Assembly (NCBI RefSeq): GCF_003569765.1
Contig: NZ_QXMG01000025.1
Location: 18,182-82,181 of the forward strand
Length of the DNA: 64,000 nucleotides
From: Caldimonas tepidiphila
GTDB lineage: Bacteria > Pseudomonadota > Gammaproteobacteria > Burkholderiales > Burkholderiaceae_C
Reading direction: 5' to 3'
Under the pieces are notes generated by a model. The model made no database searches, was not told the DNA's origin, and saw only the letters and a program-made list of their open reading frames with translations. Each line of letters opens with the position of its first letter. Within the stretch, counting starts at the first letter, position 1. This document shows, piece by piece, positions 45,758 through 54,398 of the stretch. Both the position numbers and the translations under genes were made by a program.

Positions 45758-47491
45758 TTAGAACGCGTACTTGAGCACCAGCGACAGCTGATCGCGATCG
45801 GTCAGTTTGCGCTCGGTCTTCAGGTCGAGGCTGGCGTCGCCGAGGAAGGCGAGGTAGTTCACCCCGATCGAGAGGTTGCCGCCCTTGACGAAGGTAGTGC
45901 CCAGGCTCAGCCGCTTGTCGCCCTCGCCGCCGGTGCCACCGACCAACGAGCGCCCCTTGACCTGGTGCGCGAAGCTGATCGGGACGGTGAGGTCCCAGCC
46001 CTCCACGAAGCCGGGATAGCCCAGCACCGCCTGCAACGTGTAGGCGATTCCCTTGCTGGTCTTGAAGCTCAGCGTGTCGGACGCAGGAAAAGCGGCCGCC
46101 GCTGCCCCCAGGGCCTCGACGCCCGGTGCCTTGCGCGCCTCAACGTCGTTGACAATGACCGCCGACACCTCGCCAAGCAGCTGAAGCGACGTGATAAAGG
46201 GGACGCGGCCGACGTTGGCGAAGGCGTTGACGCTGGCCTGCGTGACATCAGCGCGGGTCGGGTTGGGGATCGTCGCACCAGTCGCCGGATTGACGACCGT
46301 GTTCACCAGCACCGGAGCGCCCTTCTTGTGCGTCAACTCGCCGGCCACCGCGACCTTGCCGAGCACCGTGCTGACCGTCGCGCCGAGCAGCTTGACGTCC
46401 TCGAAGTAGCGGATGCGGTAGGAGCCGTTACCGATTTGGTTGCCCGGGATGCCGAAGGCCGCGGGCGTAGCCGTCCCTGGCGTGAAGGCGTTGATCTCCG
46501 GAAGTGGCGTGCGATCGTGGAAGTTCAGGTAGTACAGGCCGACCTCGGTCTCGTCGGTCACGCGGTAGCGCGTGCCAATGCCCCACTGCCCCGTCTTGCC
46601 CGGCTTGATGTCCTCGCCTCTCGATCCGAACGAGCAGCCATTGAATCCAGAGAATGAACCCGGCACGGCTGGCAATGCAACGAAGGGCCCCAGGCAGACA
46701 CCGCCGGGTCCGACCGCATCCGAGGTGTTGAAGTAGGAGCCTGGGGCCGGCGCCAGCGTGGGATGGAAGCCGAATTGCGCGTGGCTCAGGAGCGTCCATC
46801 GCGGCGTGACCTCGACAGCAGCCGAGATCTGGTCCTCTGGCAGCAGCACGTCCTTGGTCTCGGTTCCCGGGATGTTGGCCTTGGTCCCGTCGGCCGGTCC
46901 CTGGGCCAAGCCCATGCCGGGGTAGAACAACGCCTCGCCCCAGTTCACCACGTGCCGGCCCACGCGCACGGTAGCGCGACTGCTCTCGCCAAGCTTGAAC
47001 GCGGTGTAGCCGTATGCGTCGAGGACGCGACTGTACCCGCCGTGATACCGCCGCGCGCCCTCGGTGAACTCGTTGAACGGCGCGGGCTTGTTGACGCGGT
47101 TCGGGTTGCTCGCTGCCGGGTCGTTGTCGTTCGTCCGGTGATAAGCGTCGTCGTAGAAGGTGCTGGCCGAGAACACCACTCCGCTGTCGCCCTTGGACAA
47201 CTTGGTCTCGAGCAAGGCGGAAATTCGGTTGGCCGTCAGCGCTCCCTTGTCGAAGTTGTTATTGCCGTCATTGCCGCCGGCGTTGTTCACGGCCGAGGTG
47301 GCCGGTGCGCGGTAGGTCAGCAGGGGGTCCTGCGCCTCGGCACGGCCGGACAGCGTGTAGGTCGTCAAGACGCGCCAATCGAACTTGAGGCCGTTGCCGA
47401 ATTCGACGGATTCGCCAGCGTGCGTGGACTGCGAGGCGCCGATCGCCAGCACGGCTGCCGCGAGCGGAGCAAGTTTGGGATTGAACTTCAC
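45758..47491 (-). CDS. DUF1302 outer-membrane-like protein
   Basis: Product of 577 residues with a Sec signal peptide (MKFNPKLAPLAAAVLAIGAS, cleavage near THA-GE). The remainder alternates short amphipathic strands and ends in Phe (SLVLKYAF), the outer-membrane barrel signature. DUF1302 proteins are commonly encoded with DUF1329 proteins in proteobacteria that grow on hydrophobic compounds. A pore or binding protein for steroids at the outer membrane is inferred from the regulon element shared with the catabolic operons. Confidence 0.88.
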   Translation of the reverse strand: MKFNPKLAPLAAAVLAIGASQSTHAGESVEFGNGLKFDWRVLTTYTLSGRAEAQDPLLTYRAPATSAVNNAGGNDGNNNFDKGALTANRISALLETKLSKGDSGVVFSASTFYDDAYHRTNDNDPAASNPNRVNKPAPFNEFTEGARRYHGGYSRVLDAYGYTAFKLGESSRATVRVGRHVVNWGEALFYPGMGLAQGPADGTKANIPGTETKDVLLPEDQISAAVEVTPRWTLLSHAQFGFHPTLAPAPGSYFNTSDAVGPGGVCLGPFVALPAVPGSFSGFNGCSFGSRGEDIKPGKTGQWGIGTRYRVTDETEVGLYYLNFHDRTPLPEINAFTPGTATPAAFGIPGNQIGNGSYRIRYFEDVKLLGATVSTVLGKVAVAGELTHKKGAPVLVNTVVNPATGATIPNPTRADVTQASVNAFANVGRVPFITSLQLLGEVSAVIVNDVEARKAPGVEALGAAAAAFPASDTLSFKTSKGIAYTLQAVLGYPGFVEGWDLTVPISFAHQVKGRSLVGGTGGEGDKRLSLGTTFVKGGNLSIGVNYLAFLGDASLDLKTERKLTDRDQLSLVLKYAF

Positions 47492-47519
47492 TTTGTGGGT
47501 GTCCCTGTTCGTGGAATGT

Positions 47520-48896
47520 TCAAGTGCCGGCCGAGCGGGCCGCTTCGGGGGTGAACATGTCGGGCTTCAGGTCGCCCTTGTTGAGGACCGGGCCCGTGTC
47601 GCGCTCCTGGAACAGGTTGTAGCCGACGTATCCACCCGAATTGAGGTCGTGATAGAAGCTTGTGCCGGCCTGCCACCCTTGCATGTCGAAGGCGTAGTAG
47701 TGGTTGACGAAGGCGTACTGCCACAGCGTGCCGCGCGCGTCGTAGAAGTCGGACATCGCCGCCTGCCAAGTGTCCTCGTCAAGGAACAGCACGCGTTTGC
47801 CGTAGAGATGGCGGAAGCCATCCTTCAGCGAGCCTTCGACCACCCAGACACGGCGCAACTCCCAGCGGATGAAGTCGGGGTTGGGCACGCCTGGCTTGAG
47901 CAAGTCTGCGTACTTGACGGTCTTGCCATGCAGCTTGTACGAGTTGGCAGGCACGACCATCTCACGCTTGCCGATCAGCTTCCAGTTGTAGCGCTCAGGC
48001 GAACCGTTGAAGAGGCGGTCAGAATCAATCGTGATCTTGCCGCCGGTGCCGGCCATCGGCTGGTCGAAGCCGTACTCGGGCAGCTGGCGCACACGCCGGG
48101 TGCCGGGGTCGTAGTGCCAGGCGAGGCGCTTGTCCTTGCTGAAGTTGACAGGCTCGGCGGAAACAGCGATTCCCCCCTTCTCGCGCTCGGGCAACAGCGC
48201 GATGTTGCGGCTGTAGGCCATGCGGCCTTCGAGCGGCTTGTTGATCGCGTCGGGACCGTTCACCATGCCGAGGTTGGTGTTGCGGGCGCGCCCCCAGGAA
48301 ATGTTGCCGTTGGAGAGCACGTTGGCGACGTCACGGACGACATCCTCGGTGAAGGCCCGGTACGGGAACATGTTGTTCATCAGGGCCTCGTTCCCGTCCT
48401 TTGGAATCGGGAACGGCACGGCGCCCTTGACCGCATTCTTGATACCCAATCCGCCATCCGAGAGTTCAGCGCTCAACGCGTTCGTCCTGGCCGCCTCGCA
48501 CACCTCGTCGGGGTAGCGGAAGTCACGGCGCGTCGGGTAGACGTCGATCCGGAAGGCCTTGGGAAACTTGGCAAACACCGCTTTCTGGCCTTCCGAGAGT
48601 TTGGCGGCGTGCTGTGCGAGGTTCTCCGCGGTGATGCTGTAGAGCGGCTTGTCGGCCGCATAGGGATCCACCGGGTGCTGACCGACATGGGGCTTGTACT
48701 GGACGCCCGGCGGCGTTCCGAGCCACTTGCCGGAGAACTCCGGGATGGTCCCGTCCTTGTTGCCGGCCTTCTCAGCCCCTACGCAGGTGAGCTCCTTGCC
48801 GAGCTTCTCGGCCTCGCTGGGACTGACCTTGGCGATGGCCCCGCCGGCGAGCACCGAGCCTGCCGCAAGCGCCATCCATGAAATCCATCTCTTCAT
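47520..48896 (-). CDS. DUF1329 exported protein
   Basis: Product of 458 residues; ATG 48896 follows GGAGA and a GTG 12 nt upstream is less likely. Signal peptide MKRWISWMALAAGSVLAGGA. The DUF1329 fold resembles lipoprotein-carrier (LolA/LolB-like) sheets, suggesting binding of lipids or steroids in the periplasm. First gene of a two-gene unit with DUF1302 (28-nt gap), under dyad site 7. Function otherwise unknown. Confidence 0.88.
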   Translation of the reverse strand: MKRWISWMALAAGSVLAGGAIAKVSPSEAEKLGKELTCVGAEKAGNKDGTIPEFSGKWLGTPPGVQYKPHVGQHPVDPYAADKPLYSITAENLAQHAAKLSEGQKAVFAKFPKAFRIDVYPTRRDFRYPDEVCEAARTNALSAELSDGGLGIKNAVKGAVPFPIPKDGNEALMNNMFPYRAFTEDVVRDVANVLSNGNISWGRARNTNLGMVNGPDAINKPLEGRMAYSRNIALLPEREKGGIAVSAEPVNFSKDKRLAWHYDPGTRRVRQLPEYGFDQPMAGTGGKITIDSDRLFNGSPERYNWKLIGKREMVVPANSYKLHGKTVKYADLLKPGVPNPDFIRWELRRVWVVEGSLKDGFRHLYGKRVLFLDEDTWQAAMSDFYDARGTLWQYAFVNHYYAFDMQGWQAGTSFYHDLNSGGYVGYNLFQERDTGPVLNKGDLKPDMFTPEAARSAGT

Positions 48897-48998
48897 CGTT
48901 GTCTCCACGTTGATCTCGAGCCAGGATCGGGACCGACTCGGCTACACGACACGCGGTCGCCCGATGGTCGGAATGTTCGACGCCGGCAGCCACGGGCT

Positions 48999-49016
48999 CA
49001 TCGTCCGATGGGACTA
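48999..49016 (-). promoter_or_regulatory. Steroid-regulon dyad element, site 7 (DUF1329 operon)
   Basis: Read toward the DUF1329 gene: TAGTCC-CATC-GGACGATG, perfect consensus. GAACAT follows after 20 nt. Distance to ATG is 102 nt, longer than elsewhere, implying a longer leader. Confidence 0.72.
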
Positions 49017-49153
49017 AGGGTGAGCGCGGGGATCGACAAGGCGGAGCAGGAACGGAACGCTCGGCAGGAAGCGAGCTCGCGAGGCTATAGAGATAGGGAA
49101 GGAAGACGAGGCTCTTCCGGTGAGCCAGCATGGCTGCCGGAGGGATTCGGGAC

Positions 49154-49171
49154 GGGGAACGAGCGTTCCCC
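49154..49171. terminator. Perfect hairpin downstream of fadD
   Basis: GGGGAACG-AG-CGTTCCCC, a perfect 8-bp stem, in the 244-nt space after the last gene of the side-chain operon (stop 49265). No T-tract. It could end transcription or protect the mRNA 3' end. Confidence 0.4.
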
Positions 49172-49264
49172 AGAGGGACTCCCGGTCGCGAATCCGTCAG
49201 CGCGGAGGCCGCGCCGGGCGGCACCGCGACGGGCGGTGCGAAAGAGAAGGGATCGGAGTGCCGC

Positions 49265-50947
49265 TCAGGTGTACTGACGCTTGATCTGGTTCTTGAGCAG
49301 CTTGCCGGTGGCGTTGCGCGGCAGCGGCCCGTCATGCAAATGGACCGCGCGCGGCACCTTGTAGGCCGCCAAGCGCTCGCGCACGTGCTCTCGCAGCTGC
49401 GCCTCGCTCGGTGACGCGCCGGGCAGCGGCACCACAACTGCGACCACAGCCTCGCCAGTGGTGTCGTCGGGCAGGCCGAATACTGCGGCCTCCTCGATGC
49501 CCGGATGCTGCAGCAGGCAAGATTCGATTTCCGCTGCGGCGATCTTCTCGCCACTGCGGTTGATCACGTCCTTGATGCGATCCACCACGTGCAGGAAGCC
49601 CTGCCCGTCAAGGTAGCCGATGTCGCCCGTGTGCAGCCAGCCCTCGCGCAGCGCGGAGGCGGTGGCCTCCGGTTTGCGCCAGTAGCCCTCCATCACCGTT
49701 ACACCCCGCAGGCAGATCTCTCCCGGCTCCATAGGCGGCAGCGGCGTGCCATCCGGACCGACCACGCACAGCCCGATGATCGGCGACAGCAGGCCCGAGC
49801 TTCGCGGGTGCCGGCTGAAGATCTCGCCCGATGCCGCCGCAGCCACCCCGTTGCTCTCGGTCATGCCGAAGCCGATCCCAGAGAGCGAGTCCGGCCGGCG
49901 CTCCAGCAGCTCGTCGATCAACCGCTGCGGCAGCCCTGCGCCGCCGAAGCCGATGCCGGCCAAGCTGCCCGTGAGCGCCGGGTCGTCGAAGCCGGGCTGC
50001 GCCATCAGCTGCATCACCATCGAGGGTGCGCCGTTGAACTGCGTGATGCGCTCCCGCGCAATCAGCTCGATCGCCTGTGCGGGGTCCCAGCGGTGCATGA
50101 AAACCAGGCGGCGCCCGTGGCGCAGCGAAACCAGCAGCTGCGCATGCAAGCCGCTCACGTGGAACAGCGGCACCGCCGTCAGCGTGGCCGGCGCATGGCC
50201 ACGCCGCAGCATGGCCTCGATCCGCGCCGGCGAGGTCATCGCCGTGAGCGCGCCGATGTAGTCGATGTTGAAGAGCGCCTGGCACACGGCTCTTTGGTTC
50301 GACAGCACCGCCTTGGCCTGGCTGCTCGCCCCCGAGGTGAACAGGATCAACGCCGGGTCCTGCGGCGACAGCGACACCTTCGGCGCGGCAGGTCCACCCT
50401 GCTGCACCAGGTCCTCGAAGGCCTGCACGCCGGGGGCCCTCGGCCCGTCTGCCAAGGAGATGGCCCTGCAGTCCAGCCCGTCGAGCTCGTCGGCCACGCG
50501 CGCGAGGCGGTCGACATCGCAGACCAGCAGGCGTGGCTGCACGTCTCGCAGCGCCGCGCACAGCTCGTCACGCAGGCCGAAGCTGTTCAGCGGCACCGGC
50601 ACCGCACCGACCAGGACCGCCGCCGCGAAGGCCACGGCCCATTCGGGCCGGTTGCGCATTGCGATCGCGACGCGGTCGCCGGGCCGCAGGCCCAGGTCGT
50701 GGTGCAGGCGCCCGGCCAGGGCGTCGACCGCCGCAAAGAAGCGGTCGAAGCTCCAGCGGTCCTCCCCGTAGGCCATGAACTCGCGGCCTGCATGGACGCG
50801 GCCGGCCTCGATCAGCTCCGGCAGCGAGCGAAAGGCGTTGCGGTAGGCCGGCGCGCGGCCGCCGTGCAGATCTACGTCAACCAGCTCGAAAGGCGCACCG
50901 GGCGCGGTGAGCTGCCGGCGCACCGCGTCAAGATCAATGTTCGTCAT
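49265..50947 (-). CDS. AMP-forming acyl-CoA ligase with altered P-loop
   Basis: Adenylate-forming enzyme of 560 residues. The normally conserved TSGTTGxPKG loop reads TSGASSQAKAV: the lysine is kept, but a glycine and the proline are lost. Other motifs are present: GFGMTESNG, GWLHTGDIGYLDGQG, VDRIKDVINRSGEKI and the C-terminal Lys in RNATGKLLKN. Last gene of the side-chain operon, so it probably activates a steroid side-chain acid. The altered loop may lower adenylation or change nucleotide preference. Confidence 0.87.
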   Translation of the reverse strand: MTNIDLDAVRRQLTAPGAPFELVDVDLHGGRAPAYRNAFRSLPELIEAGRVHAGREFMAYGEDRWSFDRFFAAVDALAGRLHHDLGLRPGDRVAIAMRNRPEWAVAFAAAVLVGAVPVPLNSFGLRDELCAALRDVQPRLLVCDVDRLARVADELDGLDCRAISLADGPRAPGVQAFEDLVQQGGPAAPKVSLSPQDPALILFTSGASSQAKAVLSNQRAVCQALFNIDYIGALTAMTSPARIEAMLRRGHAPATLTAVPLFHVSGLHAQLLVSLRHGRRLVFMHRWDPAQAIELIARERITQFNGAPSMVMQLMAQPGFDDPALTGSLAGIGFGGAGLPQRLIDELLERRPDSLSGIGFGMTESNGVAAAASGEIFSRHPRSSGLLSPIIGLCVVGPDGTPLPPMEPGEICLRGVTVMEGYWRKPEATASALREGWLHTGDIGYLDGQGFLHVVDRIKDVINRSGEKIAAAEIESCLLQHPGIEEAAVFGLPDDTTGEAVVAVVVPLPGASPSEAQLREHVRERLAAYKVPRAVHLHDGPLPRNATGKLLKNQIKRQYT

Positions 50948-50963
50948 GGGTCTCCTCCTTCTT

Positions 50964-52103
50964 CTAGAAGCCTTTCAGCCGAGCATAGCGTTCGCGGTGG
51001 AACACCGCGTCGCCCAGGCTTTGCTGCAGGACGCGGCCCCGCTTGAGGAACAGGCCCAGGTCGAACTCGTCGGTGACGCCAATTCCACCGTGCATCTGCA
51101 CCGCTTCGTTCAGCAGCTTCGCGCAGAGCTCGCCGGCACGGGCCTTGGCCAGGCTCGCCAGCTGCGCGCGATCGGAGGCCTGGTCGTCGATCGCCTCCAG
51201 GGACGCCATCACGCAGCTCTGCAGCAGCTCCAGCTCCACGTACAGCCGCGCAGCGCGGTGCTGCAGCGCCTGGAAAGAGCCGATCGGCCGGTCGAACTGC
51301 ACCCGCTCCTTGAGGTAGCCCAGCGTGCGCTCGAAGGCCTCGCGCAGCAGGCCGAGCGACTCGGCAGCCAGGCAGCAGCGCGCGCAGTCGAGCACCGCGT
51401 CCAGCGGTCCGAAGCCCTCGTCCGCGCGGCCAACCAGCGCCTGGGGCCCCACGCGCACGCCCTCCAGCCGCACACGAGCCGCGTTGCGGCTGTCCACCAT
51501 GTGCGTGCGCTGCACCTGCACGCCCGGCAGCGCCGCGTCGACCAGGAACAGGCTCAGCCCCGCGGTCTCGCCGGGCCGGCCCGAGCTGCGCGCCACCACC
51601 AGCAGCTGCTGCGCCACGTGGCCGTCGATGACGAAACACTTCTCGCCGTCGAGCACCCAGTCGCCCGCCTCCCTGCGGGCGCTCAGGCGCACCGCGGCAG
51701 GGTCGTGCCGGCCGCCCTCCTCCAGCGCTAGCGCGAACAGCGTGCTGCCGTCGATGATCCGCGGCAGCCAGCGCGCGCGCTGCTCCTCGCTGCCGGCCTC
51801 TAGCAGCAGGCCGCCGGCGAGCACCACCGAGGCCAGCAGCGGTAGGGCCGAAAGCCGGCGGCCCGACTGCTCGAACACGGCGCCGAGGCCCTTGTAGCCA
51901 AAGTCGAGGCCGCCATGGGCCTCGGGCATCACGGCGGCGGTCCATCCCAGCTCGACCACCTCGCGCCACAGCCGGGGGTCGTGGCCCAGCGGATCGTCGG
52001 TGTCCCGCAGGCGGCGCAGCGCCGAGACCGGCGAGCGCGCCGTGAGGAATTCGGCGGCGGTGTCGCTCAACAGGCGCTGTTCTTCGTTCAGCAGCAGGCT
52101 CAT
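50964..52103 (-). CDS. Acyl-CoA dehydrogenase, partner-type subunit
   Basis: Acyl-CoA dehydrogenase of 379 residues from ATG 52103 (MSLLLNEEQRLL); GTG 52118 is an alternative. It has VQFDRPIGSFQALQHR and HGGIGVTDEFD but no YSEPGAGSD block, so it is the complementary subunit to the dehydrogenase encoded 25 nt upstream. Substrate likely a C5 or C3 side-chain CoA ester of a steroid. Confidence 0.86.
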   Translation of the reverse strand: MSLLLNEEQRLLSDTAAEFLTARSPVSALRRLRDTDDPLGHDPRLWREVVELGWTAAVMPEAHGGLDFGYKGLGAVFEQSGRRLSALPLLASVVLAGGLLLEAGSEEQRARWLPRIIDGSTLFALALEEGGRHDPAAVRLSARREAGDWVLDGEKCFVIDGHVAQQLLVVARSSGRPGETAGLSLFLVDAALPGVQVQRTHMVDSRNAARVRLEGVRVGPQALVGRADEGFGPLDAVLDCARCCLAAESLGLLREAFERTLGYLKERVQFDRPIGSFQALQHRAARLYVELELLQSCVMASLEAIDDQASDRAQLASLAKARAGELCAKLLNEAVQMHGGIGVTDEFDLGLFLKRGRVLQQSLGDAVFHRERYARLKGF

Positions 52104-52128
52104 GACATTCTTCTCCACGAACGGGCGT

Positions 52129-53328
52129 TCATTCCGGCAGGCCGAGCACGCGCTTGGCGATGATGTTGAGTTGCACCTCGCTGCTGCCGCCGGCGATCAT
52201 GTAGGTCTTGGACAGCAGCCAGGCGCGGCAGACCTCGAGCTCGTCGCGCGTGAACTCCTCTCCCTCCCAGCCCAGCGCCCGCTGGCCCAGCAGCTGGGTG
52301 AGGAACTCGTACTTCGCGGCCTCCTGCTCGGTCTGCACCAGCTTCATGATGGCGGCCGGGCCGCTCACGTCCTGCCCTGCCAGCGCCATCTCCTTCACGC
52401 GCCGGTGCGTGAGCGAGAAGGCCTGCTCGTCCATCAGCAGCCGGGCCAGCCCGTCGCGCAGCACCGGCTCGCGCGGCGCGCCGTCCTCGTCGACCAGGCA
52501 GGCACGCGCCAGCGCCAGCGCGTCGTGGGAAGGCGCCGAGCCCTCGGTGAACTTGGACATCGCGGCGCGCTCGTGCTGCAGCAACTGCTTGGCCACCGCC
52601 CAGCCGCCGCCGCGCGGGCCCACCAGGTGACGCGCCGGAACCCGCACATCGTCGAAGAACACCTCGCAGAAGCTGGACTTGCCGCTGATCAGCTCGATCG
52701 GCTTGACGCTCACCCCCGGCGAACTCATGTCAATGAGCAGGAAGCTGATGCCTTCCTGCTTGCGCGCGCCGGCGTCGGTGCGCACCAGTGCGTACATCCA
52801 GTCCGACTGGTCGCCATAGGAAGTCCAGATCTTGGAGCCGTTGACGATGTAGGCCTCGCCCTCCTCGTCCTGGACATGGCGCGCCGAGGTCCGCAGGCTG
52901 GCGAGGTCGGAGCCGGCATTGGGTTCGCTGAAGCCCTGGCACCAGCGGGTGCGCCCCTGCATCATCGGGATCAGGTGCTCCCGCTTCTGAGCCTCGGTGC
53001 CGAACTCCAGCAGCACCGGCCCGAGCATCCACACACCTAGGTTGTACTGCGGCTGGCGGCAGCCCAGGCGAGCCATCTCCTGCTCCAGCACGCGCTGCCG
53101 CCGCGGATCGAGGCCGCCCCCGCCGTATTCCACCGGCCAGCCGGGCGCGAACCAGCCCCGGTCGCGCATGCGCTCGAACCACAGGCGCTGGTCCTCGGTC
53201 TGGAACTGCAGCTTCGAGCCGCTCCACACCATCTCCTCGGGCACGATGGGCCGGCGCATCGAGAGCGGGCAATTGGCCTCCAGCCACGCCCGCACCTCGG
53301 CACGGAATGCTTCCATCTCGTCGTTCAT
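52129..53328 (-). CDS. Acyl-CoA dehydrogenase, flavin-site subunit
   Basis: Acyl-CoA dehydrogenase of 399 residues. Flavin motif FSEPNAGSDLA and GSKIWTSYGDQSDW are present; the C-terminal GGSSEVQLNIIAKRVLGLP is typical. The ATG overlaps the stop of the metallo-hydrolase gene (ATGA). It pairs with the next gene downstream to give the third complementary dehydrogenase couple of the window. Confidence 0.87.
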   Translation of the reverse strand: MNDEMEAFRAEVRAWLEANCPLSMRRPIVPEEMVWSGSKLQFQTEDQRLWFERMRDRGWFAPGWPVEYGGGGLDPRRQRVLEQEMARLGCRQPQYNLGVWMLGPVLLEFGTEAQKREHLIPMMQGRTRWCQGFSEPNAGSDLASLRTSARHVQDEEGEAYIVNGSKIWTSYGDQSDWMYALVRTDAGARKQEGISFLLIDMSSPGVSVKPIELISGKSSFCEVFFDDVRVPARHLVGPRGGGWAVAKQLLQHERAAMSKFTEGSAPSHDALALARACLVDEDGAPREPVLRDGLARLLMDEQAFSLTHRRVKEMALAGQDVSGPAAIMKLVQTEQEAAKYEFLTQLLGQRALGWEGEEFTRDELEVCRAWLLSKTYMIAGGSSEVQLNIIAKRVLGLPE

Positions 53329-54398
53329 TCTGACTCCTTGGTCTCCCGGCCCGCCGCCAGGCCGAATCGGTAGCTGCCGTCCTCGTCCAGCACGCGGCGC
53401 ACGATGCCCGCATGGCGCAGCCAGGACAAGTGGGCGATGGCCTCGCCTAGTGCCAGCATGTCGTCCATTGCGTGGCGCAGGCGGGGGAACAATTCCAGCA
53501 TCGCCTCGAAGGCGGTGCAGGGCCCCTGTCTCGCCATCAGGTCGCGCAGCGCCTCAAACTGCTGCTCATGGTGCCGCCCAAGCTCCTGTACCCGTTCGTG
53601 CAGACCCCGGAAGACCCCTTGGTGCGACGGCAGTACCAGCGTATCGGGCGCGAGGCGGTCCAGGCGGTCGAGCGAGTCCAGCCACAGCTGCAATGGGTTG
53701 GCCTCGGGCTCGATCGCGGTCACGAGTACGTTGGAGGTGATGCGCGGCAGCAGCTGGTCCCCGGCGATGAGGATGCGGTCCGCCTCGCAGTACAGGCAGG
53801 CGTGCTCCGGCGAGTGCCCCTCGCCGATTACGACACGCCAGCGCCGTGCGCCGATCCGCAACTCCTCGCCTTCGCGCATGCGCACGAAGGACTGGGGCTG
53901 CGGCGGCAGGAAGGGATCGCGGCGCAGGGCAGTGAGCATGCGCTCCATGCGCTCCGCCGGCAGGCCCGAGCGCCGGTAGAACAGCGTCTGAGCGTCGGGC
54001 AGCGGGTCCGGCATGGGCACGGACAGCGTGCGCATCATGTAGTACTCGCCGTGCGTCATGTACAGCGGCACCCCGAAGCGCTCGCACAGCCAGGCGGCCA
54101 GCCCCGCGTGGTCGTAATGGAAATGGGTGCAGATCAGGCGCTTGGGGCGCAGGCCGTCGAGCCGCTCGCTGGCGACGCGCTCCCACAAGGCGCGCGCCTG
54201 CACGGTGTTCAGTCCGGTGTCCACCAGGGTCCAGCCGTCGTCCTCGCGTAGCAGGTAGACGTTGATGTGGTCGAGCGCCATCGGCATCGGCATGCGCAGC
54301 CACAGGATGCCCGGCGCCAGCTCGACCGTGGAGCCGTCGGGAGGTGGCGGCTCGAAGGGATAGTCCAGTGCCGCTGCAGCGCGTATTCGCTCAACCAC
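53325..54398 (-). CDS. Metallo-beta-lactamase-fold hydrolase
   Basis: MBL-fold protein of 357 residues. The metal motif THFHYDHAG near residue 92, GHSPEHACLY near 195 and the later Asp in IAGDQLLP are all present, giving a binuclear metal site. A C-terminal helical extension of about 100 residues follows. The N-terminus includes VELAPGILWLRMPMP. It lies inside the side-chain operon, overlapping the ligase gene by 8 nt, so a thioesterase or lactonase role on a steroid intermediate is plausible. No such step is assigned in described pathways that I know. Confidence 0.85.
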   Translation of the reverse strand: MVERIRAAAALDYPFEPPPPDGSTVELAPGILWLRMPMPMALDHINVYLLREDDGWTLVDTGLNTVQARALWERVASERLDGLRPKRLICTHFHYDHAGLAAWLCERFGVPLYMTHGEYYMMRTLSVPMPDPLPDAQTLFYRRSGLPAERMERMLTALRRDPFLPPQPQSFVRMREGEELRIGARRWRVVIGEGHSPEHACLYCEADRILIAGDQLLPRITSNVLVTAIEPEANPLQLWLDSLDRLDRLAPDTLVLPSHQGVFRGLHERVQELGRHHEQQFEALRDLMARQGPCTAFEAMLELFPRLRHAMDDMLALGEAIAHLSWLRHAGIVRRVLDEDGSYRFGLAAGRETKESE

